A DNA stretch of 64,000 bases from the NCBI GenBank assembly GCA_009787625.1, contig WQSX01000010.1:1-64000 (forward strand), read 5' to 3'. Source of the DNA: Oscillospiraceae bacterium (GTDB lineage: Bacteria; Bacillota; Clostridia; Oscillospirales; Oscillospiraceae). Shown in pieces: positions 7,938-17,316 of this stretch (its first letter is position 1; the number at the start of each line of letters is the position of its first letter). Made by a program: the position numbers and the translations under genes. Below the pieces are notes generated by a model. It worked only from the letters and a program-made list of their open reading frames with translations. It did not search any database and had not been told where the DNA came from.

Positions 7938-8900
7938 TTATACATCGCTAAAATACTTGTCTGAAAAATTAATTTTATTGAGCTTAAACTCTTGGTTATG
8001 CAAGTACTCCAAAATCCCCGCATCAGACTTAAAAGAAAAAATTAATTTATACGAGCAGAGTGCTTGCCTTGTTTCGCCATAGGGTTTATCTTTACGCTGG
8101 CTGCCGTATTTGCTGTCGCCGAGTATGGGGTGTCCGATGTCGGCGAGTTGTGCGCGTATTTGGTGGGTTCGCCCTGTTATTAGCCGGCATTCGAGTAGCG
8201 AAAGATTTTCTTTTGCTTTAAGCGTTTTGTACTCCATTATGGCGGTTTTTGCACCGGGTTGGCTGTTTTGGGTCACGTAGACACGATTTTTAACAGAATC
8301 CTTGAAGATATATCCCTCAAGCCGCCCCTGTGGTGGTTTTGGTGAGCCATGTACTGCGGCGAGGTAAAACTTGTCAAGTTCTTGATCTTTTATTTTTTCA
8401 TTGATAATGCGCAGAGTTTCAGCGTTTTTTGCGGCAATTACTATTCCTGACGTGTTTCGGTCAATGCGATTGCAAAGAGCGGGTGTAAATGAGTTTTCAT
8501 CGCGTGGTCGCCATTCACCGCTTTTGTGCAAATACGCCTGAACTCGTGCGATTATTGAGCTGTAGTCAAAACTGCCGTCACTGTGGCAAAGAATCCCGAC
8601 AGGCTTGTTTATGAGCATGATGTTTTCATCCTCGTAGACAATATCAAGTGCAGGGTCAGAAATCTTGAGATAGACAGTCTCCTCTGTAGGTGTCTCGAAA
8701 AACTCATCATTTACATACATTTGCACAGTATCGCCATCTGTAAGTTTATAGTCCCGTTTTGCGCCCTTGCCGCTGACCTTGATTCGCTTAATGCGGATAT
8801 ATTTCTGCACAAGAGAAGACGGAAGCAGAGGTACAACCTTTGCTACAAATCTATCAAGCCGTTGACCGGCATCGTTTTTTGATATGATAAACTCTTTCAT
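7938..8900 (-). CDS. RluA/RluD-family 23S rRNA or tRNA pseudouridine synthase
   Basis: Converts uridine to pseudouridine in structured RNA. Of 320 residues, the first ~70 form an S4 RNA-binding domain (AGQRLDRFV... YIRIKRIKVSGK), followed by the synthase fold with the catalytic-Asp motif NRIDRNTSGIVIAAK and the RTHQIRAQLADIGHPI block. Which RNA site is modified cannot be told from sequence. It follows galK by four bases and is the last gene of an AKR-galK-rluA minus-strand operon; a link in function is not evident. Confidence 0.9.
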   Translation of the reverse strand: MKEFIISKNDAGQRLDRFVAKVVPLLPSSLVQKYIRIKRIKVSGKGAKRDYKLTDGDTVQMYVNDEFFETPTEETVYLKISDPALDIVYEDENIMLINKPVGILCHSDGSFDYSSIIARVQAYLHKSGEWRPRDENSFTPALCNRIDRNTSGIVIAAKNAETLRIINEKIKDQELDKFYLAAVHGSPKPPQGRLEGYIFKDSVKNRVYVTQNSQPGAKTAIMEYKTLKAKENLSLLECRLITGRTHQIRAQLADIGHPILGDSKYGSQRKDKPYGETRQALCSYKLIFSFKSDAGILEYLHNQEFKLNKINFSDKYFSDV

Positions 8901-8904
8901 TTAG

Positions 8905-10038
8905 TTAAATTTTACCTAATTCACCTAACTCAATGCCGCCCTCTTTTCGCACATTTAAAAAATGGCACGCCTTGTCGCCGAAAAATGCTGACATTTTTGA
9001 TTTGTATTGCTCTTTTAGCTCATCAGGCACAAATGCGAGTATCGTTCCGGCAAATCCGCCGCCATGCACCCGCCATGCACCTTTTCCATCGAGAACTTTC
9101 TCCGAAAGTGCGAGTGCCAGTGTTAGACCTTGGTCGTGTGGTGTTGTGCCTGTGAACACGTTTTGTAAATATGCGAGAGACGAGCGCCCGGATTCATTTA
9201 CTAAGTTTAAAAATGCTTGAATATCACCGCACTTTAATGCGGCGGTTTGTTTTGATACGCGTGCGTTATCGTCGTAAAAGTGGATAGCACGGAGAATTGC
9301 CCTGCTACTCAGATGCCTGAGTTTGTCGATTTCTGCGTAAAACACATCGCTTGAAACTTCACTTAAATAGCTTTCGCCAAAATGATTTGCCACTGCTTTC
9401 ATTTCGCTTGGTATTGCCGCATATTCGTGTGTCAAATCAGCGTGAGAACCGCCTGTGTCCACAACGCACAGCGAATATCCCGTCAAGTCTGCATCAATGG
9501 GTGTTACCTTAGTATTTTCGGGGTCGGTGAAGTCTATTTTGCTCAGGCCGCCAAAACTGGAAGCGGCTTGGTCCATGAGTCCACACGGTTTGCCGAAGTA
9601 TTCGTTTTCGGCATATTGTCCTGCAATTGCAATGTCAAGCGGTGATACATCTGCGCCGAACAATCCTTTAAAGATATTGCCTATGAGCACCTCAAATGCC
9701 GCTGAACTGGACAATCCTGAACCTGCGGGTATAGTAGACTCAATTACTCCGTCGAAGCCGCCTATTGCATGGCTACGCGCGTCAAACCATGCGGCAACAC
9801 CCCTGACAAGAGCGGCTGTGGTCTCCTTTTCGCTCTCTTGCAAAGTGAGCGTGCTGAGGTCAACGCTGAGGTCTCCATATTGTTTGTTTTTCAGGCTCAC
9901 AGTGTTTGTGCCGTTTGGTGTTACTGCGCATGTAACTTCCAAATTCACCGCCGAAGCAAGCACTGAGCCATGCTGATGGTCGGTATGGTTTCCACCAATC
10001 TCCACACGCCCCGGAGCAGAAAAAATTCTCTCTTTCAT
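8905..10038 (-). CDS. galK: Galactokinase
   Basis: GHMP-family kinase of 377 residues phosphorylating galactose at C1 with ATP, first committed step of the Leloir pathway. The N-terminal galactokinase signature appears as APGRVEIGGNHTDHQHG, with the phosphate-binding loop PAGSGLSSSAAFEVL and a C-terminal glycine-rich GAWRVHGGGFAGT. A GAAAGGAATGG-type ribosome site precedes the ATG. galT and galE are not seen nearby. The GGNHTDHQ variant (usual galactokinases have GEHTDY) may indicate an altered substrate, so a related sugar kinase remains possible. Confidence 0.88.
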   Translation of the reverse strand: MKERIFSAPGRVEIGGNHTDHQHGSVLASAVNLEVTCAVTPNGTNTVSLKNKQYGDLSVDLSTLTLQESEKETTAALVRGVAAWFDARSHAIGGFDGVIESTIPAGSGLSSSAAFEVLIGNIFKGLFGADVSPLDIAIAGQYAENEYFGKPCGLMDQAASSFGGLSKIDFTDPENTKVTPIDADLTGYSLCVVDTGGSHADLTHEYAAIPSEMKAVANHFGESYLSEVSSDVFYAEIDKLRHLSSRAILRAIHFYDDNARVSKQTAALKCGDIQAFLNLVNESGRSSLAYLQNVFTGTTPHDQGLTLALALSEKVLDGKGAWRVHGGGFAGTILAFVPDELKEQYKSKMSAFFGDKACHFLNVRKEGGIELGELGKI

Positions 10039-10060
10039 AAAATGTCCATTCCTTTCGAAG

Positions 10061-11239
10061 TTACTTCATAACCTTCTTCGCTATTTTTATTGCTGTTCGA
10101 TACCAAAGTGGCTCCATTCGTTTTCTGACCTCTAATATACGCTCAACTATTGCGATGTTTTGCGGGCAATGTTTTTCGCAGTGGCCGCATTTTGTGCAGT
10201 CATATAGGGAGAATGTGGTATTGAAGCCTCCTGTGGTTGTGGCGTATTGAGTTATCCCTGCAAATCTACTTATGGTGTAGCTGGTGTTGTATGCAAGGAA
10301 GCTATCGGGGATATTTATGCCTTTTGGGCAGGGTAGGCAGTAATTGCAACCTGTGCAGGGGATTTTATACGATTCTTGGAAAATGTCGGCTACTTTTTCG
10401 ATGATTTTTAATTCGTCATCCGTCATACACTCCGGCTCGGAATTTACCGCAAGTGCGAGGTTTTCGTCCAGCTGTGCCATATCGCTCATGCCTGAGAGCA
10501 GGACTGTAGGTTCGCTCTGATGCCATATCCACCGAAGCGCCCACGACGCAGAGGTGGCATTTGGGTCGCTCTGTTTTAGTAAATTGACTGCGGTGGGCGG
10601 CAAGTCGTTTACGAGACGTCCGCCGAGCAGAGGCTCCATTATTATTACGGGTATGTCCTTTGAGTGTGCATATTTTAGCCCATCACGCCCTGCTTGGTAG
10701 TTTATATTGATGTAGTTGTACTGAATCATGCAAAAATCCCACTCATATGCATCAATCAGTTTCACAAACTGATCTTTCAATCCATGAAAAGAAAATCCGA
10801 GTTGCTTGATTTTGCCCTCTGCTTTTTTCTCTGCAATCCACTTTTCTACGCCGAGCTCGCATAGGCGCTTCCAATCGTGAAGTCCGGACAGATTATGCAT
10901 AAAATAATAGTCGATATAGTTCGTTCTGAGTCGTTCCAGTTCTTCATTAAAAAGTTTGTCGAAATCTTCATAGCTATGGCACTTAAAGAGCGGAAGCTTT
11001 GTTCCGATATACACCTTCTCACGTGCTTTGTTTTTTTCAAGAATAGTTCCAAGTGCTACTTCACTTCCCGGATATAGATATGCTGTGTCGAAAAAATTCA
11101 CACCACCCTCAATAGCACGCATAATAAGAGCTTCCGACTTTTGCATATCGATTCTGCCAAAACCACCGGGCAAACGCATACATCCAAGCCCCAGTGCAGA
11201 GAGTTTGTTACCTGACTTTTTATCTAAGCGATATTGCAT
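10061..11239 (-). CDS. Aldo/keto reductase with C-terminal 4Fe-4S ferredoxin domain
   Basis: 392 residues in two parts. Residues 1 to about 280 form the aldo/keto reductase barrel, with FDTAYLYPGSE carrying the catalytic Tyr, then GTKLPLF and LGFSFHG. The C-terminal ~110 residues hold two cysteine clusters, CTGCNYCLPCPKGINIP and CTKCGHCEKHCPQ, typical of 4Fe-4S binding. Proteins of this layout are common in anaerobes and are thought to couple NAD(P)H-type chemistry to Fe-S electron carriers; the substrate is unknown. First gene of the operon leading to galK, 22 bases downstream. Confidence 0.9.
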   Translation of the reverse strand: MQYRLDKKSGNKLSALGLGCMRLPGGFGRIDMQKSEALIMRAIEGGVNFFDTAYLYPGSEVALGTILEKNKAREKVYIGTKLPLFKCHSYEDFDKLFNEELERLRTNYIDYYFMHNLSGLHDWKRLCELGVEKWIAEKKAEGKIKQLGFSFHGLKDQFVKLIDAYEWDFCMIQYNYININYQAGRDGLKYAHSKDIPVIIMEPLLGGRLVNDLPPTAVNLLKQSDPNATSASWALRWIWHQSEPTVLLSGMSDMAQLDENLALAVNSEPECMTDDELKIIEKVADIFQESYKIPCTGCNYCLPCPKGINIPDSFLAYNTSYTISRFAGITQYATTTGGFNTTFSLYDCTKCGHCEKHCPQNIAIVERILEVRKRMEPLWYRTAIKIAKKVMK

Positions 11240-11259
11240 ACAAGTTTATTGCTCCAATC

Positions 11260-11288
11260 TTGATTTAGTTTTGCTTTTCCTTTATACT
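11260..11288 (+). promoter_or_regulatory. Promoter candidate for the 11381 lipoprotein gene
   Basis: TTGATT (11260-11265), 17-bp spacer, TATACT (11283-11288), giving a leader of about 85 bases before the TTG start at 11381. A TTGACA at 11324 has no good -10 partner. Confidence 0.55.
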
Positions 11289-11380
11289 ACAATAAATGAA
11301 GAATAAAGGCAATAGTTTCGAGTTGACAATTAGTATTTGCAAGACGAAACGGCAGTACCGGAAAGGAATGGTGTTTACTT

Positions 11381-13717
11381 TTGAAAGAACTATTTAGGTT
11401 ATTGATAATTATTACAGCGCTACTATTGCTCACGGCATGTGACGATGGGGAAAGTTCCGGAGAAAATATGGAAAATGGCTCCACCCTAAACAGCACTGAA
11501 AGTTTGAGTAATGGAATAGAAGCAAACTTAGATTGGTTTGAGGAGTACACCTATCGCAGAAGAAGTGTTACTTTGCCTGATATGGACTATAGCTTGCAGT
11601 TTACGCTGATACAGGGGGGCATAGTTCATTTTGGCTTTACAGACACATCAACAACTAATCCGCTTATAGTAATAATCAGCTTGTCTATAAGTGGCGGCGA
11701 AATAAGCCGCACAGAAATTCCACTTGACTCAGAGTTCACACAGATAGTCGGATTTGATATAACAAACGACGAGAACATAGCGATTTTTGCTGTGGAGTTT
11801 GATGAAGAATATGAAGAAATTTTGGCTGTTTATTATGCAGAATTTGATGCGATGGGCAGAGAACTCCTTCGTTTTGATTTCAGTGATATGTTTGTTCAAA
11901 TGCCGGGCAGTTTTGAAATAGAGCAGGCAGTATTTGCAGGAGATGGAAACATTGCGGTAGCTGTGTGGAAAGGGTTAGGTACAGAAGTATACTTGCTAAA
12001 CATAGAGAGCGATGAATATGCTGTATTAGAGCTTGATGGCCGTGTTTGGCGTGAAGGCATGATTAGGTTAAATGATGAGCGTGTCATGACTATTGATAAT
12101 TTTCCGACCACTATACTCAGAGAAATTAATTTTGAAGAGGATGATTGGGGAGAAACCCTGCCGCTTGTCTCCGACCACCACTACAGAATGTTTAAAGCCG
12201 GGAGCGACTCAACGTTCGACTTTCTGTCTGTCGATTGGATTTATCTCTACGGGCATGATGCTGTGAGCGGAGAACAAACAGTGTTGCTCAATTTGGTAGA
12301 GCAGGGATTTCATCACATTATCCACGCATATGAGATTGCAAACAGAGAACTGATTATCCTGTCAGGAGTATGGGAAAACGATGAAATGATTCTCCAATTA
12401 TTCATTCTTTCGCCCCTTTCGAGAGCTACACCCGATGACCGTACTGTTATCACCGTAGGTCAGATAGGTGCACCGGGGGAAACATTTCCAATGATAGTGT
12501 CGGAATTTAACCTTGAAAGTGATAGATATATTATTGAAGTAGTTGACTACTTTGACTTCACTGACGGCGGTGACTTTTACGATGGAGTGCGGAGTGGGAT
12601 AATTCGCCTTCAAATAGACCTTATGACAGGACAAGGTCCTGACATACTGATTATTCCGTCAGGATTTAGAATGAATAGTGAACTTCTTATAGACCTATAT
12701 CCACTGATTGATGCAGACCCAATGCTAAGCCGCTCAGATTTTCTCCCTAATATGTTGGCTGCCCTTGAGAGTCCCGACAATACTTTACGTGCGATTGCAG
12801 AATATTTTACACTGCGCACCATTATAGGATTGCCGGAAGCAGTGGAGCATATTGTGCAGTGGACTCCGTCGGAACTCCTAAGGTTTGTGCGGCAAACTTA
12901 TGGTACGCACTATCCGTTTTCTCCTAACCTATCCTCAGAATGGTTTTTGAGGATGATATTGACAAACTCAGGAACAGCCTTTATTGATTGGTACCTGATG
13001 GAAGCCAATCTGGACAGTGATGCTTTTATTGAGATTCTCGAGGTTGCTAAAATTTTAAACGGGGTTGTGTACAGAGGTGGGGGAATGTGGGCCCCACAGC
13101 CTGATGAATTGATGGCGCGTGGCGAGCAGCTACTACAAACTGAGAACTTTTTTGGATGGGGTGCTTTCAGGCGTTACTTAGTAATGCAAGGTGATTTTGA
13201 AGTGCTCGGAATACCCACTGTGGACGGAGGAGAAAATGTGTTGGTGCCGTTTATGCAAATGGGCATAAACGCAGCTTCCGAGAATATTGACGGCGCATGG
13301 TCATTCTTACGAGAATTTCTAACGCCTGACGGAGTAATGTCAGAAACCCTGAGAGAAGGAACAATCCCTTATCGGGTTGACCTTTTCGAGCAAATTCTCA
13401 CAGACATATCCACACCAATAATGGAAGCCGACGGAGATGGAAACATGATAGAAATGCCGCAAACGGAGTTTTGGGTGAGTGGCTCAGGTGGTGATTTTGA
13501 CATTATCAACGTGTACGCCATAGCATCTGAGCAGGCAGACAGGTTTAGAAATATTGTGGAAAATGCAGTGCCTCTAAGAGGACAGCCGATATATCAAGGA
13601 CTATGGGACTTAATTGAGGGTGACTTGGCCCGATTTTTCTCAGGAGTATCCTCGGCTGAAGATACCGCAAGGGTTATGCAGAGCCGCATATCAATCTATC
13701 TTGCAGAGCAAAGCTAA
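11381..13717 (+). CDS. Large extracellular solute-binding lipoprotein (N-terminal domain plus binding-protein domain)
   Basis: A 778-residue protein starting at TTG, 10 bases after GAAAGGAATGG. The signal peptide ends in a lipobox (LLLLTACDDGESS), so it should be anchored to the outer face of the membrane. Residues ~45-370 are rich in short beta-strand patterns with repeating acidic turns, suggesting a beta-propeller-like sensor region (inference). Residues ~375-775 look like a sugar-type ABC binding protein, with LMTGQGPDILIIPSG, a hinge region, and GINAASENIDGAWSFLREFL near the end. No permease or ATPase genes adjoin it, so it may be an orphan binding protein or a sensor partner. About twice the length of a usual binding protein. 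Confidence 0.78.
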   Translation: MKELFRLLIIITALLLLTACDDGESSGENMENGSTLNSTESLSNGIEANLDWFEEYTYRRRSVTLPDMDYSLQFTLIQGGIVHFGFTDTSTTNPLIVIISLSISGGEISRTEIPLDSEFTQIVGFDITNDENIAIFAVEFDEEYEEILAVYYAEFDAMGRELLRFDFSDMFVQMPGSFEIEQAVFAGDGNIAVAVWKGLGTEVYLLNIESDEYAVLELDGRVWREGMIRLNDERVMTIDNFPTTILREINFEEDDWGETLPLVSDHHYRMFKAGSDSTFDFLSVDWIYLYGHDAVSGEQTVLLNLVEQGFHHIIHAYEIANRELIILSGVWENDEMILQLFILSPLSRATPDDRTVITVGQIGAPGETFPMIVSEFNLESDRYIIEVVDYFDFTDGGDFYDGVRSGIIRLQIDLMTGQGPDILIIPSGFRMNSELLIDLYPLIDADPMLSRSDFLPNMLAALESPDNTLRAIAEYFTLRTIIGLPEAVEHIVQWTPSELLRFVRQTYGTHYPFSPNLSSEWFLRMILTNSGTAFIDWYLMEANLDSDAFIEILEVAKILNGVVYRGGGMWAPQPDELMARGEQLLQTENFFGWGAFRRYLVMQGDFEVLGIPTVDGGENVLVPFMQMGINAASENIDGAWSFLREFLTPDGVMSETLREGTIPYRVDLFEQILTDISTPIMEADGDGNMIEMPQTEFWVSGSGGDFDIINVYAIASEQADRFRNIVENAVPLRGQPIYQGLWDLIEGDLARFFSGVSSAEDTARVMQSRISIYLAEQS

Positions 13718-13770
13718 TGTCATATTTAATTATACAATTTGCAATTAGAATAACTTTTTCTAAAAAACAT

Positions 13771-13799
13771 TTGACATACCACTCACTTTGCCTTATAAT
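13771..13799 (+). promoter_or_regulatory. Consensus sigma-A promoter for yceD-rpmF
   Basis: TTGACA (13771-13776), 17-bp spacer, TATAAT (13794-13799), a perfect match, 27 bases before the yceD start. Confidence 0.92.
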
Positions 13800-13825
13800 A
13801 TTGAGACGTGTGCAGGAGGCAAGCA

Positions 13826-14317
13826 ATGCTAATCGACCTTCGAGAGATAATTGGAGTTCCCGGCGGCGTAGTCTCGTTTGACTTCGAGCCTGATTTATCT
13901 GAAATAATTGATGACTCAATTATTTCGATAGTACCGCCGACGAGAGCTGCGGGAAGTGTTACAAACAGCGCAGGAGTGCTGACATTTTCGGCGAATGTAG
14001 ATGCAACGTGTAAATGCATCTGTGCAAGATGTCTTAAAGAGTTCAAGAAACCTGAACACAAGCAAATTTCGGCGAATCTCACTGAAGGGGGCGAGGGAGA
14101 AAATCCCGATGGCTACTTCCTTCAGGGAGACAAGGTCGATGCAAACGAGATAATATTCACAGAATTTATTTTAAATATGGAAGATAGACAGCTTTGTAGT
14201 GACGATTGTCAAGGCTTATGTCAAAAATGCGGAGCTGACTTAAATAATGATTTATGCAAGTGCGAAAAAGAAATAGACCCAAGGCTTGCAGTACTCGGTC
14301 AACTACTGGAAGAATGA
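13826..14317 (+). CDS. yceD: YceD/DUF177 family protein
   Basis: A 163-residue protein of the DUF177 family, nearly always encoded just before rpmF, as here, and implicated in 23S rRNA/ribosome maturation in bacteria and plastids. It has two cysteine groups suited to metal binding: CKCICARCL in the middle and CSDDCQGLCQKCG with a further CKC near the C-terminus. The ATG at 13826 is chosen because AGGAGG lies eight bases before it; the GTG at 13808 used by the track is ahead of that site. rpmF follows after 21 bases. Confidence 0.9.
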   Translation: MLIDLREIIGVPGGVVSFDFEPDLSEIIDDSIISIVPPTRAAGSVTNSAGVLTFSANVDATCKCICARCLKEFKKPEHKQISANLTEGGEGENPDGYFLQGDKVDANEIIFTEFILNMEDRQLCSDDCQGLCQKCGADLNNDLCKCEKEIDPRLAVLGQLLEE

Positions 14318-14338
14318 TTCACATAGGAGGTGTTATAT

Positions 14339-14509
14339 ATGGCAGTACCAAAGAGTAAAGTCTCAAAAGCGAGAAGAGATAAAAGACGCTCAGCGCACTG
14401 GAAACTTGAAACCCCCGGACTCACAAAATGCTCAAAGTGCGGAGAACTGCGCTTGCCTCACAGAGCCTGTAAGGCTTGTGGCAACTACAATGGCCGCGAG
14501 GTATCATAA
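14339..14509 (+). CDS. rpmF: 50S ribosomal protein L32
   Basis: A 56-residue protein not in the ORF track. It starts [18 protein letters not shown] and carries the zinc-binding pairs CSKCG and CKACG of the cysteine-containing L32 form. AGGAGG stands eight bases before the ATG. Part of the large ribosomal subunit near the peptidyl-transferase centre. It is co-transcribed with yceD and followed by a terminator-like hairpin at 14573. Confidence 0.95.
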   Translation: MAVPKSKVSKARRDKRRSAHWKLETPGLTKCSKCGELRLPHRACKACGNYNGREVS

Positions 14510-14572
14510 GTTCATCGCTGATTTCGAAGGGAGAGTTGCAGTGTATAGACACTGACACTATCGCCCTAAGGG

Positions 14573-14598
14573 CGGGGGTATTCCCCCGTCTTTCGTTT
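14573..14598 (+). terminator. Terminator after rpmF
   Basis: Stem CGGGGG/CCCCCG with loop TATT, then TCTTTCGTTT. It ends 56 bases before the next gene. Confidence 0.7.
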
Positions 14599-14653
14599 GG
14601 TGAAAAAATCTCCACCAATCTGTCAGACACTGGGTTTCCGGAGGTTACCTTAA

Positions 14654-15991
14654 ATGAACAATGTTGTTAAATCAATTGAGCAAGGGTCGCCTGCGAGCAA
14701 CTCTGTCATAGCGCAGGGTGATGTGCTTTTAAAGGTCAATGGCGATGCAATCAGAGACGTACTGGATTATCAATTTCTCACCTATGACAGCTCGGTACAG
14801 CTCCGGTTGCTGTCGGCAAATGGAAAATTAAAACTGGTTACAGTTAACAAACCCGAAGGAGTCGATTTGGGTATTGAATTTGGCTCATATCTAATGGACA
14901 ATGAGCGTGTCTGTGAGAACCGATGCATATTTTGCTTCATGAGCCAACTGCCTGCGGGTATGCGCAGATCTTTATACTGTAGGGATGATGACGTAAGACT
15001 ATCGTTTTTGCATGGCAATTACGTGACGCTCACAAATTTAACTAAAGACGATATAGACAGAATAATCGAGTATCGCATCAGCCCTATAAATATATCTGTT
15101 CATACACTTGATCCAAAACTCCGCTCTTTTATGATGGGTACAAGTAAGGGTGGTAAATCACTAAGCACGCTTCGAAGACTGGCATCAAACGGCATTACAC
15201 TAAATTGCCAAATAGTCTGTTGTCCCGGTGTAAATTCAGGCAAAAAGTTGAGGGCGACCTTGGAAGGGCTTAGAGCACTTGGCTCTGCTATAAACTCTGT
15301 ATCTGTAGTACCTGTGGGTCTCACAAAGCATAGGGACGGACAATACCCGCTAAAGCCGTTTGATAAGAGGATTGCGATAAACACTTTGAATTTGGTTCGG
15401 TATTTTGCACGGTCCTGCTTACGTGAGCGAGGTTCAAGGGTGTTTTACTGTGCAGATGAGATATATCTCCTTGCAGGGGTGGAGTTACCGAATGAATCAT
15501 ATTATGAAGATTATCCCCAACTTGAAAACGGGGTGGGGATGTTAAGGCTGTTTATTGCTGAGTTTGAAAACGCAATTGATAACTGCAAAAGCACGAAAAA
15601 AAACCACAAGCATATTTCTGTTGCGACAGGAAAGCTCGCCTATCCTTATATAAAAAATATTGTTGACATATTGCTCATGAAATGTGATACAATAACTTGC
15701 GATGTCTACGCCATAACTAACGACTTTTTTGGACATGGGATTACTGTTTCGGGACTGATTACAGGCAGTGATATTCTAAATCAACTGTCAGGCAAAAATC
15801 TTGGCTCAAAACTACTGATTCCGCAAAACATGCTAAAATTTGGGGAAGATGTGTTTTTGGACGATGTCACGGTTTCAGAAATTTCTGAAAAACTAGGGGT
15901 TGAGGTTATGGTTGTTGAGCAAAATGGAAGAGAATTCTTTAACGCACTTTCTGAAAGCATTGACCATATAATGGAGGATGAAAATGGCTAA
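14654..15991 (+). CDS. DUF512 radical SAM protein with N-terminal PDZ domain
   Basis: 445 residues of the DUF512 family, a Clostridia-typical protein almost always next to der. The first ~65 residues form a PDZ-like domain (GSPASNSVIAQGDVLLKVNG), followed by a radical SAM centre with the cysteine motif CENRCIFC and then the DUF512 domain, with SVVPVGLTKHR and TGKLAYPYI. The reaction is unknown. The stop overlaps the der start region by eight bases, so translation is coupled, which suggests a role related to ribosome assembly or protein synthesis (inference from context). Confidence 0.9.
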   Translation: MNNVVKSIEQGSPASNSVIAQGDVLLKVNGDAIRDVLDYQFLTYDSSVQLRLLSANGKLKLVTVNKPEGVDLGIEFGSYLMDNERVCENRCIFCFMSQLPAGMRRSLYCRDDDVRLSFLHGNYVTLTNLTKDDIDRIIEYRISPINISVHTLDPKLRSFMMGTSKGGKSLSTLRRLASNGITLNCQIVCCPGVNSGKKLRATLEGLRALGSAINSVSVVPVGLTKHRDGQYPLKPFDKRIAINTLNLVRYFARSCLRERGSRVFYCADEIYLLAGVELPNESYYEDYPQLENGVGMLRLFIAEFENAIDNCKSTKKNHKHISVATGKLAYPYIKNIVDILLMKCDTITCDVYAITNDFFGHGITVSGLITGSDILNQLSGKNLGSKLLIPQNMLKFGEDVFLDDVTVSEISEKLGVEVMVVEQNGREFFNALSESIDHIMEDENG

Positions 15992-17312
15992 CCCGCTTGT
16001 TGCTATTGTTGGCAGACCAAATGTTGGCAAATCAACACTTTTTAACAGACTGGCAGGCAAACGCCTCTCTATTGTCGAAGATACGCCCGGTGTAACCAGA
16101 GACAGGCTTTATGCGAAAACCGACTGGAATGGGCGGAATTTCGATATTGTTGACACCGGTGGTATTGAGCCCACAACGGACAACGAAATTTTGATTTTTA
16201 TGCGTGAGCAGGCTATGCTCGCGATTGAAATGGCTGATGTTATCGTATTTGTGACCGATTTTACAACAGGGGTCACAGCAACAGACGAAGAAGTCGCAAG
16301 AATGCTCAATAAAGCGAGAAAACCGATTATTCTTGCAGTCAATAAAATGGACTCGATTGGTCCTGTGCATCCCGATATATATGAGTTTTACTCACTGGGT
16401 TTGGGTGAGCCTGTCTCACTTTCTGCGGCGCACGGGCACGGTACGGGCGACCTGCTTGACGAGTGTGTAAAGCTCTTTGACGACCCATCAGGCGAAAATG
16501 ATGACGACGACGATATTATCCGTGTAGCTGTGATTGGCAAGCCAAATGCGGGGAAATCTTCTCTAATCAACAAAATTTTAGGTGAAGTGCGTGTCATTGT
16601 AAGCCCTGTGGCGGGCACGACAAGAGATGCCGTGGACACTTCCTTTGAAAATGAACATGGCAAATATGTGTTTATCGACACAGCAGGACTCAGACGTAAA
16701 TCTAAGATAGACAGCAGAATTGAAAAATACAGCGTACTCAGGGCGCAAATAGCCATTGAGCGCTCAGATGTTTGCGTAATTATGATAGATGCTCAGGAAG
16801 GTGTCACCGAGCAGGATACCAAGGTTGCAGGGCTTGCACATGAGGCAGGCAAGGCGAGTATCATTGTTGTCAACAAATGGGATTTGATTGAAAAAGAGAC
16901 AAATACCATGGAAAATATGCGTAATGATGTCAGGCGTGACCTCAGTTATATGACCTATGCCCCCGTTCTGTTTATTTCAGCACTCACAGGCAAGCGTGTC
17001 GATAGAATCTTCGAGCTTATAAACTTTGTGAGCGAACAGGCTTCCATGAGAATTACGACAGGAACACTAAATGGTGTGCTTGCCGATGCTCAAATGAGAG
17101 TACAACCGCCCACCGACAGAGGCAGGAGACTGAAGATTTTCTACATAACTCAATCGGGCATAAAACCGCCGACGTTTATTTGCTTCTGTAACGACTCCGA
17201 GTTATTTCATTTTTCATACCTTAGATATCTTGAAAATCAAATAAGATCTGTTTTTGGACTTGAAGGCACGCCGATACGTATGATAGTCAGAGAAAGAGAA
17301 AAGGAAAATTGA
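15984..17312 (+). CDS. der: Ribosome assembly GTPase Der (EngA)
   Basis: Essential GTPase with two tandem G domains and a KH-like C-terminal domain, 442 residues, acting in 50S subunit maturation. First P-loop GRPNVGKST near residue 10 with DTPGVTRD; second GKPNAGKSS near residue 187 with SPVAGTTRD; both NKxD motifs are present (NKMD, NKWD). The ATG at 15984 is preferred because GGAGG is six bases before it; the ATG at 15978 adjoins that site directly. plsY follows four bases later. Confidence 0.96.
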   Translation: MANPLVAIVGRPNVGKSTLFNRLAGKRLSIVEDTPGVTRDRLYAKTDWNGRNFDIVDTGGIEPTTDNEILIFMREQAMLAIEMADVIVFVTDFTTGVTATDEEVARMLNKARKPIILAVNKMDSIGPVHPDIYEFYSLGLGEPVSLSAAHGHGTGDLLDECVKLFDDPSGENDDDDDIIRVAVIGKPNAGKSSLINKILGEVRVIVSPVAGTTRDAVDTSFENEHGKYVFIDTAGLRRKSKIDSRIEKYSVLRAQIAIERSDVCVIMIDAQEGVTEQDTKVAGLAHEAGKASIIVVNKWDLIEKETNTMENMRNDVRRDLSYMTYAPVLFISALTGKRVDRIFELINFVSEQASMRITTGTLNGVLADAQMRVQPPTDRGRRLKIFYITQSGIKPPTFICFCNDSELFHFSYLRYLENQIRSVFGLEGTPIRMIVREREKEN

Positions 17313-17316
17313 GGGC

